Below, one piece after another: positions 34,820-43,738 of a DNA stretch of 49,109 bases (position 1 is its first letter; each line of letters opens with the position of its first letter). Origin of the DNA: an uncultured Flavobacteriales bacterium. GTDB taxonomy: Bacteria > Bacteroidota > Bacteroidia > Flavobacteriales_D > Sanyastnellaceae. The DNA lies in assembly GCA_943787435.1 (NCBI GenBank), contig CALSMK010000010.1:1-49109 (forward strand), given 5' to 3'. Below the pieces are notes generated by a model. It had not been told where the DNA came from. It searched no databases and saw nothing but the letters and a program-made list of their open reading frames with translations. A program made the translations under genes and the position numbers.

Positions 34820-35461
34820 TTAATCCGCGCCAATTGTCGTCAATGACAAAATCTGGGGCACCAGTGCAACTTCACCATCATTGACGATCACTTCATCGGC
34901 CAGCTGCCGCTTTTTCTGGTCTGGCCATTGCAAGGCCATGCGCCTCTCCATGTCTTCTATCGTCATGCCCTTTCGAGACATGACCCTTGACTTCCGAATC
35001 TCCAATGGGGCAGACACCAACCAAACCTGATCACATTGTCCTGAGGCCCCAGATTCAAGCAAAATGGCCGCCTCTTTGAAAACCATACGGTGGCCAAGTG
35101 AGCATTGCATCTTCCGCCATTTCTCGAAATCTTGGCGAACAGCCGGGTGAACCATCTCATTCAAATCGCGGGTGGCCTCTGGCGAACGGAAAGCCATTTT
35201 GGCCAGAGCCAAACGGTCAATGTCTCCATTTGAGGAGAAAACAGCCTCACCAAATCGGTCCATCACAGCCTGACGCAGGACCATGTCTGAGTCGTAAAGT
35301 CCTTTGGCAGCTCGGTCAGAATCGTACACCGCGTAGCCCAGTGTTTTGAGCACCTTCGACACCGTCGATTTTCCAGCTCCCATGCCCCCAGTCAATCCGA
35401 TTGTGATGCAATCTTGGCCAAGGCCGTCCTCGGAAGGTTCAGAAGCTGTCGATAAAGCCAT
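34820..35461 (-). CDS. coaE: Dephospho-CoA kinase
   Basis: 213 aa. Phosphorylates dephospho-CoA, the last step of coenzyme A synthesis. The P-loop GLTGGMGAGKST is near residue 22. DSDRAAKGLY (substrate site) and MVHPAVRQDFEKW follow, with LVSAPLEIRKSRVMSRKG in the lid region. The extra 15 N-terminal residues are polar. Divergent from rpe, 46 bp between start codons; both starts read TTGCACCATG. Confidence 0.94.
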   Translation of the reverse strand: MALSTASEPSEDGLGQDCITIGLTGGMGAGKSTVSKVLKTLGYAVYDSDRAAKGLYDSDMVLRQAVMDRFGEAVFSSNGDIDRLALAKMAFRSPEATRDLNEMVHPAVRQDFEKWRKMQCSLGHRMVFKEAAILLESGASGQCDQVWLVSAPLEIRKSRVMSRKGMTIEDMERRMALQWPDQKKRQLADEVIVNDGEVALVPQILSLTTIGAD

Positions 35462-35465
35462 GGTG

Positions 35466-35473
35466 CAATATTC
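35466..35473 (-). promoter_or_regulatory. Possible -7 box GAATATTG, 4 nt before coaE start
   Basis: Only four of six fixed TAnnTTTG positions match, but the spacing (CACC then ATG) is identical to glnS and rpe. Weak alone; included because the divergent partner has the same arrangement. Confidence 0.25.
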
Positions 35474-35495
35474 GGACTATCACAGCAGAAGCCAC

Positions 35496-35503
35496 CATTT
35501 TTG
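35496..35503 (+). promoter_or_regulatory. -7 promoter box CATTTTTG, 4 nt before rpe start
   Basis: Five of six fixed TAnnTTTG positions match; the spacer is CACC then ATG. TTTGCACCATG is identical to the glnS start region. A TTCG at 35471-35474 is a possible weak -33 element at 21 nt. Confidence 0.4.
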
Positions 35504-35507
35504 CACC

Positions 35508-36164
35508 ATGACTCACCTGATTGCCCCGTCCTTGCTCGCAGCCGACTTTGGACATTTGGCCAAAGATGTGCAAATGGTTGAAAGCAGTCAAGCAGATTGG
35601 CATCACATCGATGTCATGGACGGACTCTTTGTTCCCAACATCAGTTACGGCATGCCTGTGATTGCTGCCATCGCACGCCATGCAAACAAGCCATTGGATG
35701 TCCATCTGATGATCCAGGATCCCGACAGGTACATTTCCACATTTGCAGAATTGGGTGCTTCGGTCCTTACCGTTCATGAAGAAGCCTGCACGCACCTTCA
35801 CCGCACCCTGGCTTCTATCAAGGAAGCGGGCATGAAGGCTGGCGTTGCGCTTAACCCTCACACCCCGCTGCATTCCATTCAAGAAGTGATGGGTCAGTTG
35901 GACTTGGTCTGTCTGATGAGCGTGAACCCAGGGTTTGGAGGTCAGAAGTACATCCCTGAGACCTTAAATAAAGTGGAACGTTTGGCCGCAATGCGACAGG
36001 AGCACTCCGCCCAATTCTTGATTGAGGTCGATGGGGGAGTGGGGCGATCCAATGCGGGCAGCCTCGTTCAAGCCGGAGCCGATGTGTTGGTGGCCGGCTC
36101 CTCTGTTTTCAAGGCCCAAGACCCCATAGCTGAGGTAGAATGGCTAAAGTCAGTGGCGGAATAA
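35508..36164 (+). CDS. rpe: Ribulose-phosphate 3-epimerase
   Basis: 218 aa from the ATG at 35508 (MTHLIAPSLLAADF), the family start; the open frame upstream is antisense to coaE and is not coding. Interconverts ribulose-5-phosphate and xylulose-5-phosphate. Motifs are HHIDVMDGLFVPN (metal His/Asp), DVHLMI (catalytic Asp region), MSVNPGFGGQKYIP and EVDGGV with the C-terminal VAGSSVF. A TIM barrel of usual length. Confidence 0.96.
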   Translation: MTHLIAPSLLAADFGHLAKDVQMVESSQADWHHIDVMDGLFVPNISYGMPVIAAIARHANKPLDVHLMIQDPDRYISTFAELGASVLTVHEEACTHLHRTLASIKEAGMKAGVALNPHTPLHSIQEVMGQLDLVCLMSVNPGFGGQKYIPETLNKVERLAAMRQEHSAQFLIEVDGGVGRSNAGSLVQAGADVLVAGSSVFKAQDPIAEVEWLKSVAE

Positions 36165-36195
36165 AGCCCGATCCTTTACAGGCTGAGTTCAAAAT

Positions 36196-36220
36196 CTTGA
36201 CTGGGCAAATCCAAGTCAAG
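36196..36220 (-). terminator. Hairpin between convergent rpe and UnbV paralogue B
   Basis: Perfect 7-bp stem CTTGACT (36196-36202) / AGTCAAG (36214-36220) with an 11-nt loop. On the minus strand it is followed by ATTTTG, so it could end the UnbV transcript. The U-tract is short, hence moderate confidence. Confidence 0.4.
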
Positions 36221-36240
36221 GAATGCCCGAGTTCAAGCAC

Positions 36241-38832
36241 TCAATACATGGAGTGAAACAAGGAGTTTCCCTCGCCATCCATGATGCGCGCAGAACCGTG
36301 GGCAGGCAAATCAAATCGGTTCAATTTCCAAGGAGCGGCGCCTTCAAGCGCGGTCTCTATCGCCAGCCTTCCATCCAAATGGTACAACTGAAAAACAACC
36401 CGGCCTGAAACGTCTTCAGGGGCCCAGATGACCACTTGCTCTTCGGTCATCTGCCAACCCCATCGCCCCTTCACCAGGGATTCATCGCTTCCAAGGTTGA
36501 CCAATTCTTGAAGCCCAAGCAACAAGCAACCGTGGGCATCAGAAATCACCCAGCTGTATAGACCTGCGGACAGTCCTGTTAAGGCGGTGTCCCCCAAAGT
36601 TCCATTGTTCCACAGCGTTTCGTACGGAGGGGTTCCTCCAGAAATCTGCAAGGCGATCGATCCGTCATTCCCATTGGACTCATTTTCCAATTCAACGTCC
36701 GCAACGAGAGGGTCGGGGATGACCACAATGATGCTCGAGTCTATGGTACAGCCTTGGGCGTCTGTCAATGACAACGGCACCTCACCTTCTGGGAGGTTGT
36801 TGGGATCAGCGTCAAACCAATTGATCAAATAGGAGGGAGTACCGCCATACCCCAATGCCTCCACAGAAGCCAAGTCATCCGAGCATGCTGCAGGCAAATA
36901 AACCAGATATAGACCCAATGCCGGAGGCTCTGGCAAATTCACAATGTGGCCCACTTGGCAACCACTGGAGAGGTTGGTGGTCGTCAACACCACCTCACCC
37001 GCATCCCATGGAATGCTGCTACTTTGACTTCCCCACTGTTCTCCTGAAAACTCAACTACAAAAGAGGAGTCTGTGTTCCAACCCAGCATTCCAGTTTCAC
37101 CGAAACAATTCGGTTCGGACCATTCCACCGTGATTTCGTGGGTCGGTTCCAACTCATAAACCAGCGTGTCTGTCCAAACGAAAAGTCCGCCCATCCATTC
37201 ACATTGCAACACGTAGGTACCTGCCGTATCGATCTGTAGGGTCAATGAATCTGACACAACCCCATTCCAGCGAATGACCGGTGCATCAAAGGGGGAAACC
37301 AATGTGGCTTCATCCTCACACAGTGCCTCCTTCCAACTGCCAGCTGTGCCTCGGCACTGCCCTCAACCAGATGGGCTGTTGTTCCAGCTGCTACATCGTA
37401 CCATGGTCTCCTGAGAACCGCTTGGCCATATGAACAACAATCGAATCGGCTGCAGACTCATTGGCCAAAGCCGAAATAACGCGTGTTGGATTGGCTGGGT
37501 CATGTAAGTCAGAACCATTGCTGATCAGTTGGGTTTGAACAACCCCGCCTGCATGCACCTGAATCTGACCACCGATGGCCCAGCGGTTCGACTCTGTGCC
37601 GCACAACCGAACAGCCAATGCGGCCCGGGGCAATCTCATTTTCGTCAGGGGTGTTCTGGAGGATTTGCCACAAACGACATGTTGCCGTACCCAATGACGT
37701 CGGGCGCCAGGTCCTGATTGACATCGACCACACCCACGCAGTACAACTGGGTCTGCTCGTTTGGCCAAGCACTGCTCAAGTCTTCGAAGAAGAGCCCCTC
37801 ATTCGTGTTCTTGTAGTAGTAATTGTCGTAGGGCATGAAGTTTGGAAAGCGATAGGTCGCCACCATCAGGTCACTCCACATGTCTCCATCGGCATCCACC
37901 CAGCAGGCACCCCAACTGTATCTCGAACCATTCAGACCATTCCATTCGCCAACGGACACGTACTGCTCCCCAACCAAGTCCAGAGCCAAATTGGGCGCCT
38001 CCGCTACATTGGTGCAAAACAACTCTTGATCACCGTCGTTGTCGTAATCGCCTAAAGTTGCCGTCATTCCCCAGATGGCTTGATCGGCACCCATACTTGT
38101 GGCCACGTCTTCAAAGGTTCCATCGCCCAAATTCTCATAGAGGGCGTTGGGAAACACCCCGCGGTCATTCACCACCCACAGGTCCAAATCACTGTCAGCG
38201 TCAAAGTCATACCATGTTGCTTGAAACGTGTGCTTGAGTCCATTTCCTACTCCAGCTTCTGCGGTCACGTCATCAAAAAATCCAGTTCCATCATTGTTCA
38301 AGAGAATGTTCTCCGACAAGCCAGTTGCACCATCGTGGTACATCCCGATGTACACGTCCAAGTCGCCATCGTTGTCATAATCCGCCACAGCCAGCCCTCT
38401 GCTTTCCCAGTCGTCATCCAGGGGAATGCCCCGGATTTCAGCCTCATCCACAAATTGACCTTCTTCTTGAATGAAGAGTTGCATGGATCCGAATCGACGG
38501 GTGATCATCAAATCCAAGTCCTCATCCCTGTCCACATCAAACCAAGCCAAACCTTGACCCTGAACCTGACCATCAAACACATTCACGAGTTCAAATCCAC
38601 CATCCAGCATCTGGGCATACATGGACACCAGACCATTGCTTTCAGCAAAAGTCAAGTCATCCAAGCCGTCTAAATTGAAATCCGCCAGGCTCATGCCACA
38701 CCCCAACCAGCTGGCTTGGGTACTCGCTTCAACCAAATAATATTCGGTCATGTCCTCCCATTGGCCTTTGGCCGGAATTGCATACAGCAAAACCAAAAAA
38801 AGAAGACTTTGGCTAAGGGAGGTTAATGACAT
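36241..38832 (-). pseudogene. Secreted FG-GAP/UnbV (ASPIC) protein, paralogue B, frame-disrupted
   Basis: About 864 codons if repaired. The intact first part (to about 37650) has a signal peptide, ASWLGCGMSLADFNLDGLDD and FG-GAP blades (DYDNDGDLDVYIG, DFDADSDLDLWVV), and matches paralogue A almost throughout. Between 37300 and 37700 the UnbV domain is spread over three frames: ILQNTPDENEIA, SNRWAIGGQIQVHAGG, YMTQPIQ, ANESAADSIVV and WPSGSQE each survive in turn, needing at least five indels. From 37302 downward the frame is open again to the end at 36241, with SprB-like repeats (SGGTPPYETLWNNGT) and a C-terminal FQLYHLDGRLAIE segment. The start is ATG 38832 (a TTG at 38850 is possible). Likely sequence error, but true decay cannot be excluded. 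Confidence 0.8.
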
Positions 38833-38888
38833 CAGATATAGATGGATCAAGCCAAGTTAGGGGTTCACCCGTTCAAGTCAAACCCACG

Positions 38889-39194
38889 TTATGCCGGCTC
38901 CACTTCTACGGACAAATCGCGCTCAGAAAGGGCAGTGCATATGGGCTCGAGCTCGTCAAAGTCTCCATTCTTTACTGAACACTTGCCTTTGGTGTGGACA
39001 ATGATCGCACATTGCTCGGCTTGCATCACTTCATGGCCACAGTAAGCCATGAGGCATTCAATCACATGTTCGAATGTATTGTGGTCGTCATTGTAAAGCA
39101 CAATGTGCCACCCCCCTGATACAGCTTCATCAAGGGCGACGTCCTCTTGGACCAGGGTTTCTTCCTCGACTCCAAATCTCAAACTCTTCTTCAC
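38889..39194 (-). CDS. clpS: ATP-dependent Clp protease adaptor ClpS
   Basis: 101 aa. ClpS delivers N-degron proteins to ClpA/ClpC. The core WHIVLYNDDHNTFEHVIECL (31-50) and QAEQCAIIVHTKGKCSVKNG (59-78) match the family, including the Asn-Asp-Asp pocket residues and the His of IIVH. The N-terminal 28 residues are acidic and variable. The start is GTG at 39194. A perfect TAATTTTG box lies 4 nt upstream. Divergent from the LytTR gene. Confidence 0.94.
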   Translation of the reverse strand: MKKSLRFGVEEETLVQEDVALDEAVSGGWHIVLYNDDHNTFEHVIECLMAYCGHEVMQAEQCAIIVHTKGKCSVKNGDFDELEPICTALSERDLSVEVEPA

Positions 39195-39198
39195 TCTA

Positions 39199-39206
39199 CA
39201 AAATTA
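39199..39206 (-). promoter_or_regulatory. -7 promoter box TAATTTTG, 4 nt before clpS start
   Basis: Exact TAnnTTTG on the minus strand, spacer TAGA, then the GTG start. The predicted transcript begins at or next to the start codon. Confidence 0.5.
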
Positions 39207-39325
39207 CAGGTTCTCTGATGTTTTGGCCATTCCGCAGGTTAAAGACCCATACCCCTGTACCTACTACTTGTGCCCAAAGAAGCGCAAAAAGGAACAAACT
39301 AGAAGAGCACCTGTTCTTTCTACGT

Positions 39326-39976
39326 ATGATTCGAAAACCCAGCATCTTAATTCTCGGCCCTGACGCCACGACACGTCAGCCCTTCGCTCAATTGGAAGAA
39401 TTGGGATGTGACGTTCGCTCAGCGAACAAAGCAGCCGAAGCTGCAGGCCTCTGTTTGTTCACCCCTCCCGACCTCATTGTGGTCACAGGCCGGTCCAATG
39501 GCCTTGATGACTTCATTGAACAGTTGAAAGCGCAGAACAAACTGCGGGTTCTTGACATGGAATTGGTTCCCGCCAATGACATGGACGTTGCGGAAGAGTC
39601 AGGAGTCGAGTACGCTGTCACCCGCGCCCTCGAAGAACTGGACAGCTCTCACGTGAAAGCAAAGCACTTCTTCACCAAAGTGGGCAACAAACTGAGGCGC
39701 ATTCATTTGAGTGACGTTCGCTTTATTGAAGTCGAAGGCAAGTACAGTGCAATCCACGTTGGACAGAAGAAGTACAACGTGAAAGCCAGCTTGAAAGACC
39801 TTTTGCTCAAACTTCCCAATGAAGATTTTGTGCGGGTCAGTCGCAATTTTGTCATCAATATCGACAGGGTCACTCACATTGACACTTTCCAGTTTATCAT
39901 CAAAATCGACGACGATGAGATTCCAATCTCGCGCACGTACAAGGATGAATTGATGAAGCGCATTCAGCTTCTCTGA
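39326..39976 (+). CDS. LytTR-family DNA-binding regulator with degenerate receiver domain
   Basis: 216 aa from the ATG at 39326; the open frame upstream is antisense to clpS. The C-terminal 105 residues form a LytTR DNA-binding domain: VRFIEVEGKYSAIHVGQKKY, then LKDLLLKLPNEDFVRVSRNF and VINIDRVTHID. The N-terminal part has the rhythm of a receiver (SILILGPDATTR, PDLIVVTGRSNG), but the phospho-Asp position is Thr54 and the acidic pair after strand 1 is reduced to one Asp. A pseudo-receiver not using phosphorylation is likely. No histidine kinase is adjacent. A strong terminator follows. Confidence 0.85.
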   Translation: MIRKPSILILGPDATTRQPFAQLEELGCDVRSANKAAEAAGLCLFTPPDLIVVTGRSNGLDDFIEQLKAQNKLRVLDMELVPANDMDVAEESGVEYAVTRALEELDSSHVKAKHFFTKVGNKLRRIHLSDVRFIEVEGKYSAIHVGQKKYNVKASLKDLLLKLPNEDFVRVSRNFVINIDRVTHIDTFQFIIKIDDDEIPISRTYKDELMKRIQLL

Positions 39977-39994
39977 ATCGTTAACAACACCATC

Positions 39995-40034
39995 AAAAAA
40001 CCCTGGCTTCACATTGGTGAAACCAGGGTTTTTT
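39995..40034. terminator. Bidirectional terminator between LytTR gene and YopX-like gene
   Basis: Stem CCCTGGCTTCAC (40001-40012) / GTGAAACCAGGG (40017-40028), 12 bp with one C-A mismatch and an ATTG loop, flanked by AAAAAA and TTTTTT. It serves both convergent genes. Confidence 0.88.
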
Positions 40035-40048
40035 CTTGGTGCGTTGTT

Positions 40049-40510
40049 CTAAGCGCGCCAACCCACACCAGACCAGCGCCACTTTTTGGCACAGGCATCT
40101 TGTGGCTTCAGACCTACAATGCCTCGGATCGCGCTGTTTCGGATGAATGACCATCCATGCTCAGCATCACACAAAACCAGCCAGCGGTATCGGCTTTCCC
40201 ACCATGACCCGCCCACTTGTTGCAGCAAGTCTCCTTCGTGCAGCCATCGGTCGTCTACATCCTGAAGCCCGCAACAACGGTCTCTCCCGTCCCACTTGAT
40301 CTGTCTCCCAGACCACCACAAACCTTCTCGGCTGTAGTATCGAGTTCCATTGGGTTCTTCGCGCATCCAGCCCACAATTCGATCCCCGCGTCGCAGACGG
40401 AATCTGCGCACATCGCTCACGGGTGTAAAATCTTGGGGCTTCACATTGGTATAACCCCAATTGTGGCTTCCTGTTCTTTTTCGAAGACGAAGTCGACAAA
40501 AAGGGGGCAT
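40049..40510 (-). CDS. Trp- and Arg-rich YopX-like protein
   Basis: 153 aa from the ATG at 40510; an ATG at 40540 would add 10 residues and overlap the glnS start. The pattern FRLRRGDRIVGWMREE, CCGLQDVDDRWLHEGDLLQ and RWLVLCDAEHGWSFI resembles the YopX beta-barrel (Y/C-TGLxDKNGxxIYEGDIV) of phage and mobile-element genes. It is unusually rich in Trp (about 14) and basic residues. No Cys pairs, signal peptide or membrane segment. It ends at a shared terminator and diverges from glnS by 28 bp. The function is unknown; a domesticated phage-type domain is one possibility. Confidence 0.6.
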   Translation of the reverse strand: MPPFCRLRLRKRTGSHNWGYTNVKPQDFTPVSDVRRFRLRRGDRIVGWMREEPNGTRYYSREGLWWSGRQIKWDGRDRCCGLQDVDDRWLHEGDLLQQVGGSWWESRYRWLVLCDAEHGWSFIRNSAIRGIVGLKPQDACAKKWRWSGVGWRA

Positions 40511-40526
40511 AACCTCTTCTGCGGAA

Positions 40527-40534
40527 TAAATTTG
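40527..40534 (+). promoter_or_regulatory. -7 promoter box TAAATTTG, 4 nt before glnS start
   Basis: Exact TAnnTTTG, spacer CACC, then ATG at 40539. It lies within the 28-bp gap to the divergent YopX-like start. No clear -33 TTG. Confidence 0.5.
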
Positions 40535-40538
40535 CACC

Positions 40539-42233
40539 ATGTCCGAGCGAACCGCGCACCCGCATTCCGAAGAAGATTCAACTCCGTCCCTACACTTCAT
40601 CGAACAAGTGGTGGTCGACGATCTTGCCTCGGGAAAGCACAAGCAAATCCACACTCGGTTTCCGCCTGAGCCCAATGGATACCTCCACATTGGACACGCA
40701 AAAGCCATTTGCTTGTCATTTGGACTGGCTGAAAGCCACAACGGCTTGGTCAATTTGAGGTTCGACGACACCAATCCGGAGAAGGAAAGCCAAGAATATG
40801 TAGATGCCATTCGGAGGGATGTTTCCTGGTTGGGGTACACATGGAATGGGGGTGAATTCTACACCAGCGATCATTTCGATTCGCTCTATGCCTTTGCCAC
40901 GCGCCTCATCGAAAACGGAAAGGCCTACGTCGACCACCAAGATGCCGCCACCATGGCTGAGCAAAAGGGCAGTCCGACGTCGCCGGGCACCAACAGCCCG
41001 CATCGCGACCGCTCGGTTGAACACAACCTTCAACTGTTTCAGGAAATGAAGGCGGGGGATCACCCAGATGGGCATTGTGTGCTGCGCGCCAAAATTGACA
41101 TGGGTCACCCCAACATGCACATGCGGGACCCCATCATCTATCGCATCAAGCGGTCTCATCACCAAAGGACTGGAGACGATTGGTGCATCTACCCGATGTA
41201 CGACTTTGCCCATGGGCAGTGCGACTCGTTGGAAGGCATCACCCATTCTTTGTGCACTTTAGAATTTGAGGTCCACCGTCCACTTTATGAGTGGTTCATC
41301 GAAAACCTCAACATCTTTCCGAGCCGTCAGATTGAATTTGCTCGGCTGAACTTGGACCACACCATCATGTCCAAACGCAAACTCCTTCGCTTGGTGGAAG
41401 AAGGACATGTCGACGGATGGGACGATCCCAGAATGCCCACCATCAGCGGCTTGAGACGCCGGGGCTTCACGCCACAGAGCATTCGGACATTCTGCGACCG
41501 TGTGGGCATCGCCAAACGGGAAAATGTCATTGACTTCAGCCTGCTAGAGTGGGCACTCAGGGAGCATTTGAACCGAACAGCCCACCGGGCCATGGCGGTT
41601 CTGGACCCCATCAAATTGGTCATCGTGAACTATCCAGAAGGTCAATCCGAAGAACTCCCTTCAGAAAACAACCCCGAAGATCCATCTGCCGGACATCGAA
41701 TGATGCCCTTCGGACGGAACCTGTGGATGGAAAGAGACGACTTCAAGGAAGAAGCCAATAAAAAGTGGTTCCGGCTTGCACCTGGAAAAACGGTGCGATT
41801 GAAGTCCGCCTTTATTGTGCGCTATGTCGACCACATCAAAAGAGCTGACGGCAGGGTAGAAGAGGTCCACGTGGAGTACTTCCCCGACAGCAAAAGCGGT
41901 TCTGACAACAGCGGAATCAAGGCCAAAGGCACCCTTCACTGGGTCAATGCCAGCACCGCCATAGACGCCGAAGTGCGGTTGTACGACCGGTTGTTTTCAG
42001 ATGCTGCTCCAGATGGACATGAAGGCCAAGACTTCACCGAGTTCTTGAACCCCAACAGCTTAACCGTTCGTTCCAATTGCAAATTGGAGCCCTCCCTCCA
42101 GCAAGCCCAGGCAGGAACCCCTTATCAATTCACCCGATTGGGATATTTCTCCATGGACGAAGAACATTCTGCGCAAGCAGGGCATCCTGTTTGGAACCGC
42201 TCCGTGACCCTGAAAGACGGTTGGAAAGGTTAA
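40539..42233 (+). CDS. glnS: Glutaminyl-tRNA synthetase
   Basis: 564 aa. Charges tRNA-Gln directly. Class I signatures are [14 protein letters not shown] (HIGH at 50-53) and MSKRK at 277-281. [18 protein letters not shown] and [20 protein letters not shown] are typical of GlnRS rather than GltX. A C-terminal anticodon-binding beta-barrel follows from about 345. Its 3' end overlaps the convergent cca gene by 4 bp. Confidence 0.96.
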   Translation: MSERTAHPHSEEDSTPSLHFIEQVVVDDLASGKHKQIHTRFPPEPNGYLHIGHAKAICLSFGLAESHNGLVNLRFDDTNPEKESQEYVDAIRRDVSWLGYTWNGGEFYTSDHFDSLYAFATRLIENGKAYVDHQDAATMAEQKGSPTSPGTNSPHRDRSVEHNLQLFQEMKAGDHPDGHCVLRAKIDMGHPNMHMRDPIIYRIKRSHHQRTGDDWCIYPMYDFAHGQCDSLEGITHSLCTLEFEVHRPLYEWFIENLNIFPSRQIEFARLNLDHTIMSKRKLLRLVEEGHVDGWDDPRMPTISGLRRRGFTPQSIRTFCDRVGIAKRENVIDFSLLEWALREHLNRTAHRAMAVLDPIKLVIVNYPEGQSEELPSENNPEDPSAGHRMMPFGRNLWMERDDFKEEANKKWFRLAPGKTVRLKSAFIVRYVDHIKRADGRVEEVHVEYFPDSKSGSDNSGIKAKGTLHWVNASTAIDAEVRLYDRLFSDAAPDGHEGQDFTEFLNPNSLTVRSNCKLEPSLQQAQAGTPYQFTRLGYFSMDEEHSAQAGHPVWNRSVTLKDGWKG

Positions 42234-43738
42234 GGATTCGGGGAAACCTCCACCGATTCTAACCACGCATCAAAAGCCTCGCGGGCTCCTTTTTCGTTGT
42301 ATTCCCCTTCGGACAGTTGACTTTGGATGGATTTCCATGCATCCAAGACGACAGGACCATAGCGCATCATCAAAGCCCGAGCCGCTGCGGGCTCATTGGG
42401 AATAATGCCATCCATGATGGCGTCTTTGATCAAATTCTTGATGGCCCCAATGGGACGGCAAGGAGGGATACCAAAAGTGGCCATGACATCCTCTCCAGTG
42501 ATGGGAGGCTCAAAGTTGCGCACCCTGTCTTTTTCTTCAACCTCGATCAGCTTCTTCACCACCACTTCGTAGTTGCGGAGGTAGCGCTCGACTTTGGCTT
42601 CATTTTTTGACGTGATGTCTGCACGTGCAAGCTTCATCAAGTCATCAACGTCGTCACCAGCTTCAAACAAAAGCCTTCGAACCGCAGAATCCGTGACTTC
42701 CTCTTTGGTGAGGGCGATGGGCCTCAGATGAAGAAGCACCAGCTTCTGGACATACTTCATCTGGTGATCCAAGGGCAATTTGAGCCGCTTGAAAATCTTG
42801 GGGACCATGCGGGCTCCTCTGTCCTCATGGCCATGAAATGTCCAGCCGTGATCCGGATGAAACCGCTTGGTTGGAGGCTTGGCGATGTCATGCAACAAAG
42901 CCGCCCAGCGCAACCACAAACTTTGGCTCACCATGGCCACGTTGTCTACGACTTCCAAAGTGTGGTAGAAGTTGTCCTTGTGGCCAATGCCATTGCGCCT
43001 TTCGACGCCCTTCAAGGCCACCATTTCTGGAAAGAACCTGTGCAAAAGCACAGTCTTCATCATGAGCTTGAATCCCACACTAGGCCGAGGACTCAGAAGA
43101 ATCTTGTTCAGCTCGACATGGATGCGCTCGGCTGATATGATGTCCAAACGTTCGGCATTGCGCTCAATGGCGTCGAGGCTTCTTTTTTCGATGTGAAACC
43201 CCAATTGAGAGGCAAATCGAACGGCCCTCAACATCCTCAAAGGGTCATCGCTGTATGTCACATCAGGATCGAGAGGCGTCCTGATGGTTTGGTCTTCAAT
43301 GTCAGCCAGACCGCCAAAGGGATCGACCAAATCACCAAACCCATCGGCATTCAACCTCAGCGCCATGGCATTGATGGTGAAGTCACGGCGGTTTTGATCG
43401 TCTTCAATCGTTCCGTCCTCCACAATGGGTTTGCGGCTTCCGCGCTGGTATGATTCCTTTCGGGCCCCCACGAATTCCACTTCCATGTCCTGGCATCGAA
43501 ACATGGCCGTTCCAAAATTCTTGAACACAGCCACTTTGCCTGCTTTGAGCTCTTTGGCTGCGGCCTTGGCCAAGTCAATGCCGCTGCCTTCAACCACTAT
43601 GTCAATGTCTTTGCAAGGCCGATTTAAAATCAGGTCCCGAACAAATCCACCGATGGCAAAAGCCGCTTCACCCTTTCGATCGGCTTCTTCACCCACCGCT
43701 TTGAACACGGGGTGTGTCAACTGACTCGCAAAGTTCAT
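42230..43738 (-). CDS. cca: CCA tRNA nucleotidyltransferase with HD domain
   Basis: 502 aa. Adds or repairs the 3' CCA of tRNA. The nucleotidyltransferase head is [22 protein letters not shown] (core [18 protein letters not shown]). [11 protein letters not shown] and the [17 protein letters not shown] motif follow. The HD domain has HTLEVV and [13 protein letters not shown]. The class II type with HD is common in Bacteroidota. ATGA overlap with the tsaC stop. Whether it also makes poly(A) is not decided. Confidence 0.94.
   Translation of the reverse strand: MNFASQLTHPVFKAVGEEADRKGEAAFAIGGFVRDLILNRPCKDIDIVVEGSGIDLAKAAAKELKAGKVAVFKNFGTAMFRCQDMEVEFVGARKESYQRGSRKPIVEDGTIEDDQNRRDFTINAMALRLNADGFGDLVDPFGGLADIEDQTIRTPLDPDVTYSDDPLRMLRAVRFASQLGFHIEKRSLDAIERNAERLDIISAERIHVELNKILLSPRPSVGFKLMMKTVLLHRFFPEMVALKGVERRNGIGHKDNFYHTLEVVDNVAMVSQSLWLRWAALLHDIAKPPTKRFHPDHGWTFHGHEDRGARMVPKIFKRLKLPLDHQMKYVQKLVLLHLRPIALTKEEVTDSAVRRLLFEAGDDVDDLMKLARADITSKNEAKVERYLRNYEVVVKKLIEVEEKDRVRNFEPPITGEDVMATFGIPPCRPIGAIKNLIKDAIMDGIIPNEPAAARALMMRYGPVVLDAWKSIQSQLSEGEYNEKGAREAFDAWLESVEVSPNP

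Noticed and set aside
39649-39664. parS-like word around TCACGTGAAA
   Set aside because: About 11 of 16 positions match the common parS palindrome, it lies inside the LytTR coding region and lacks symmetry. No convincing parS was seen in the window.
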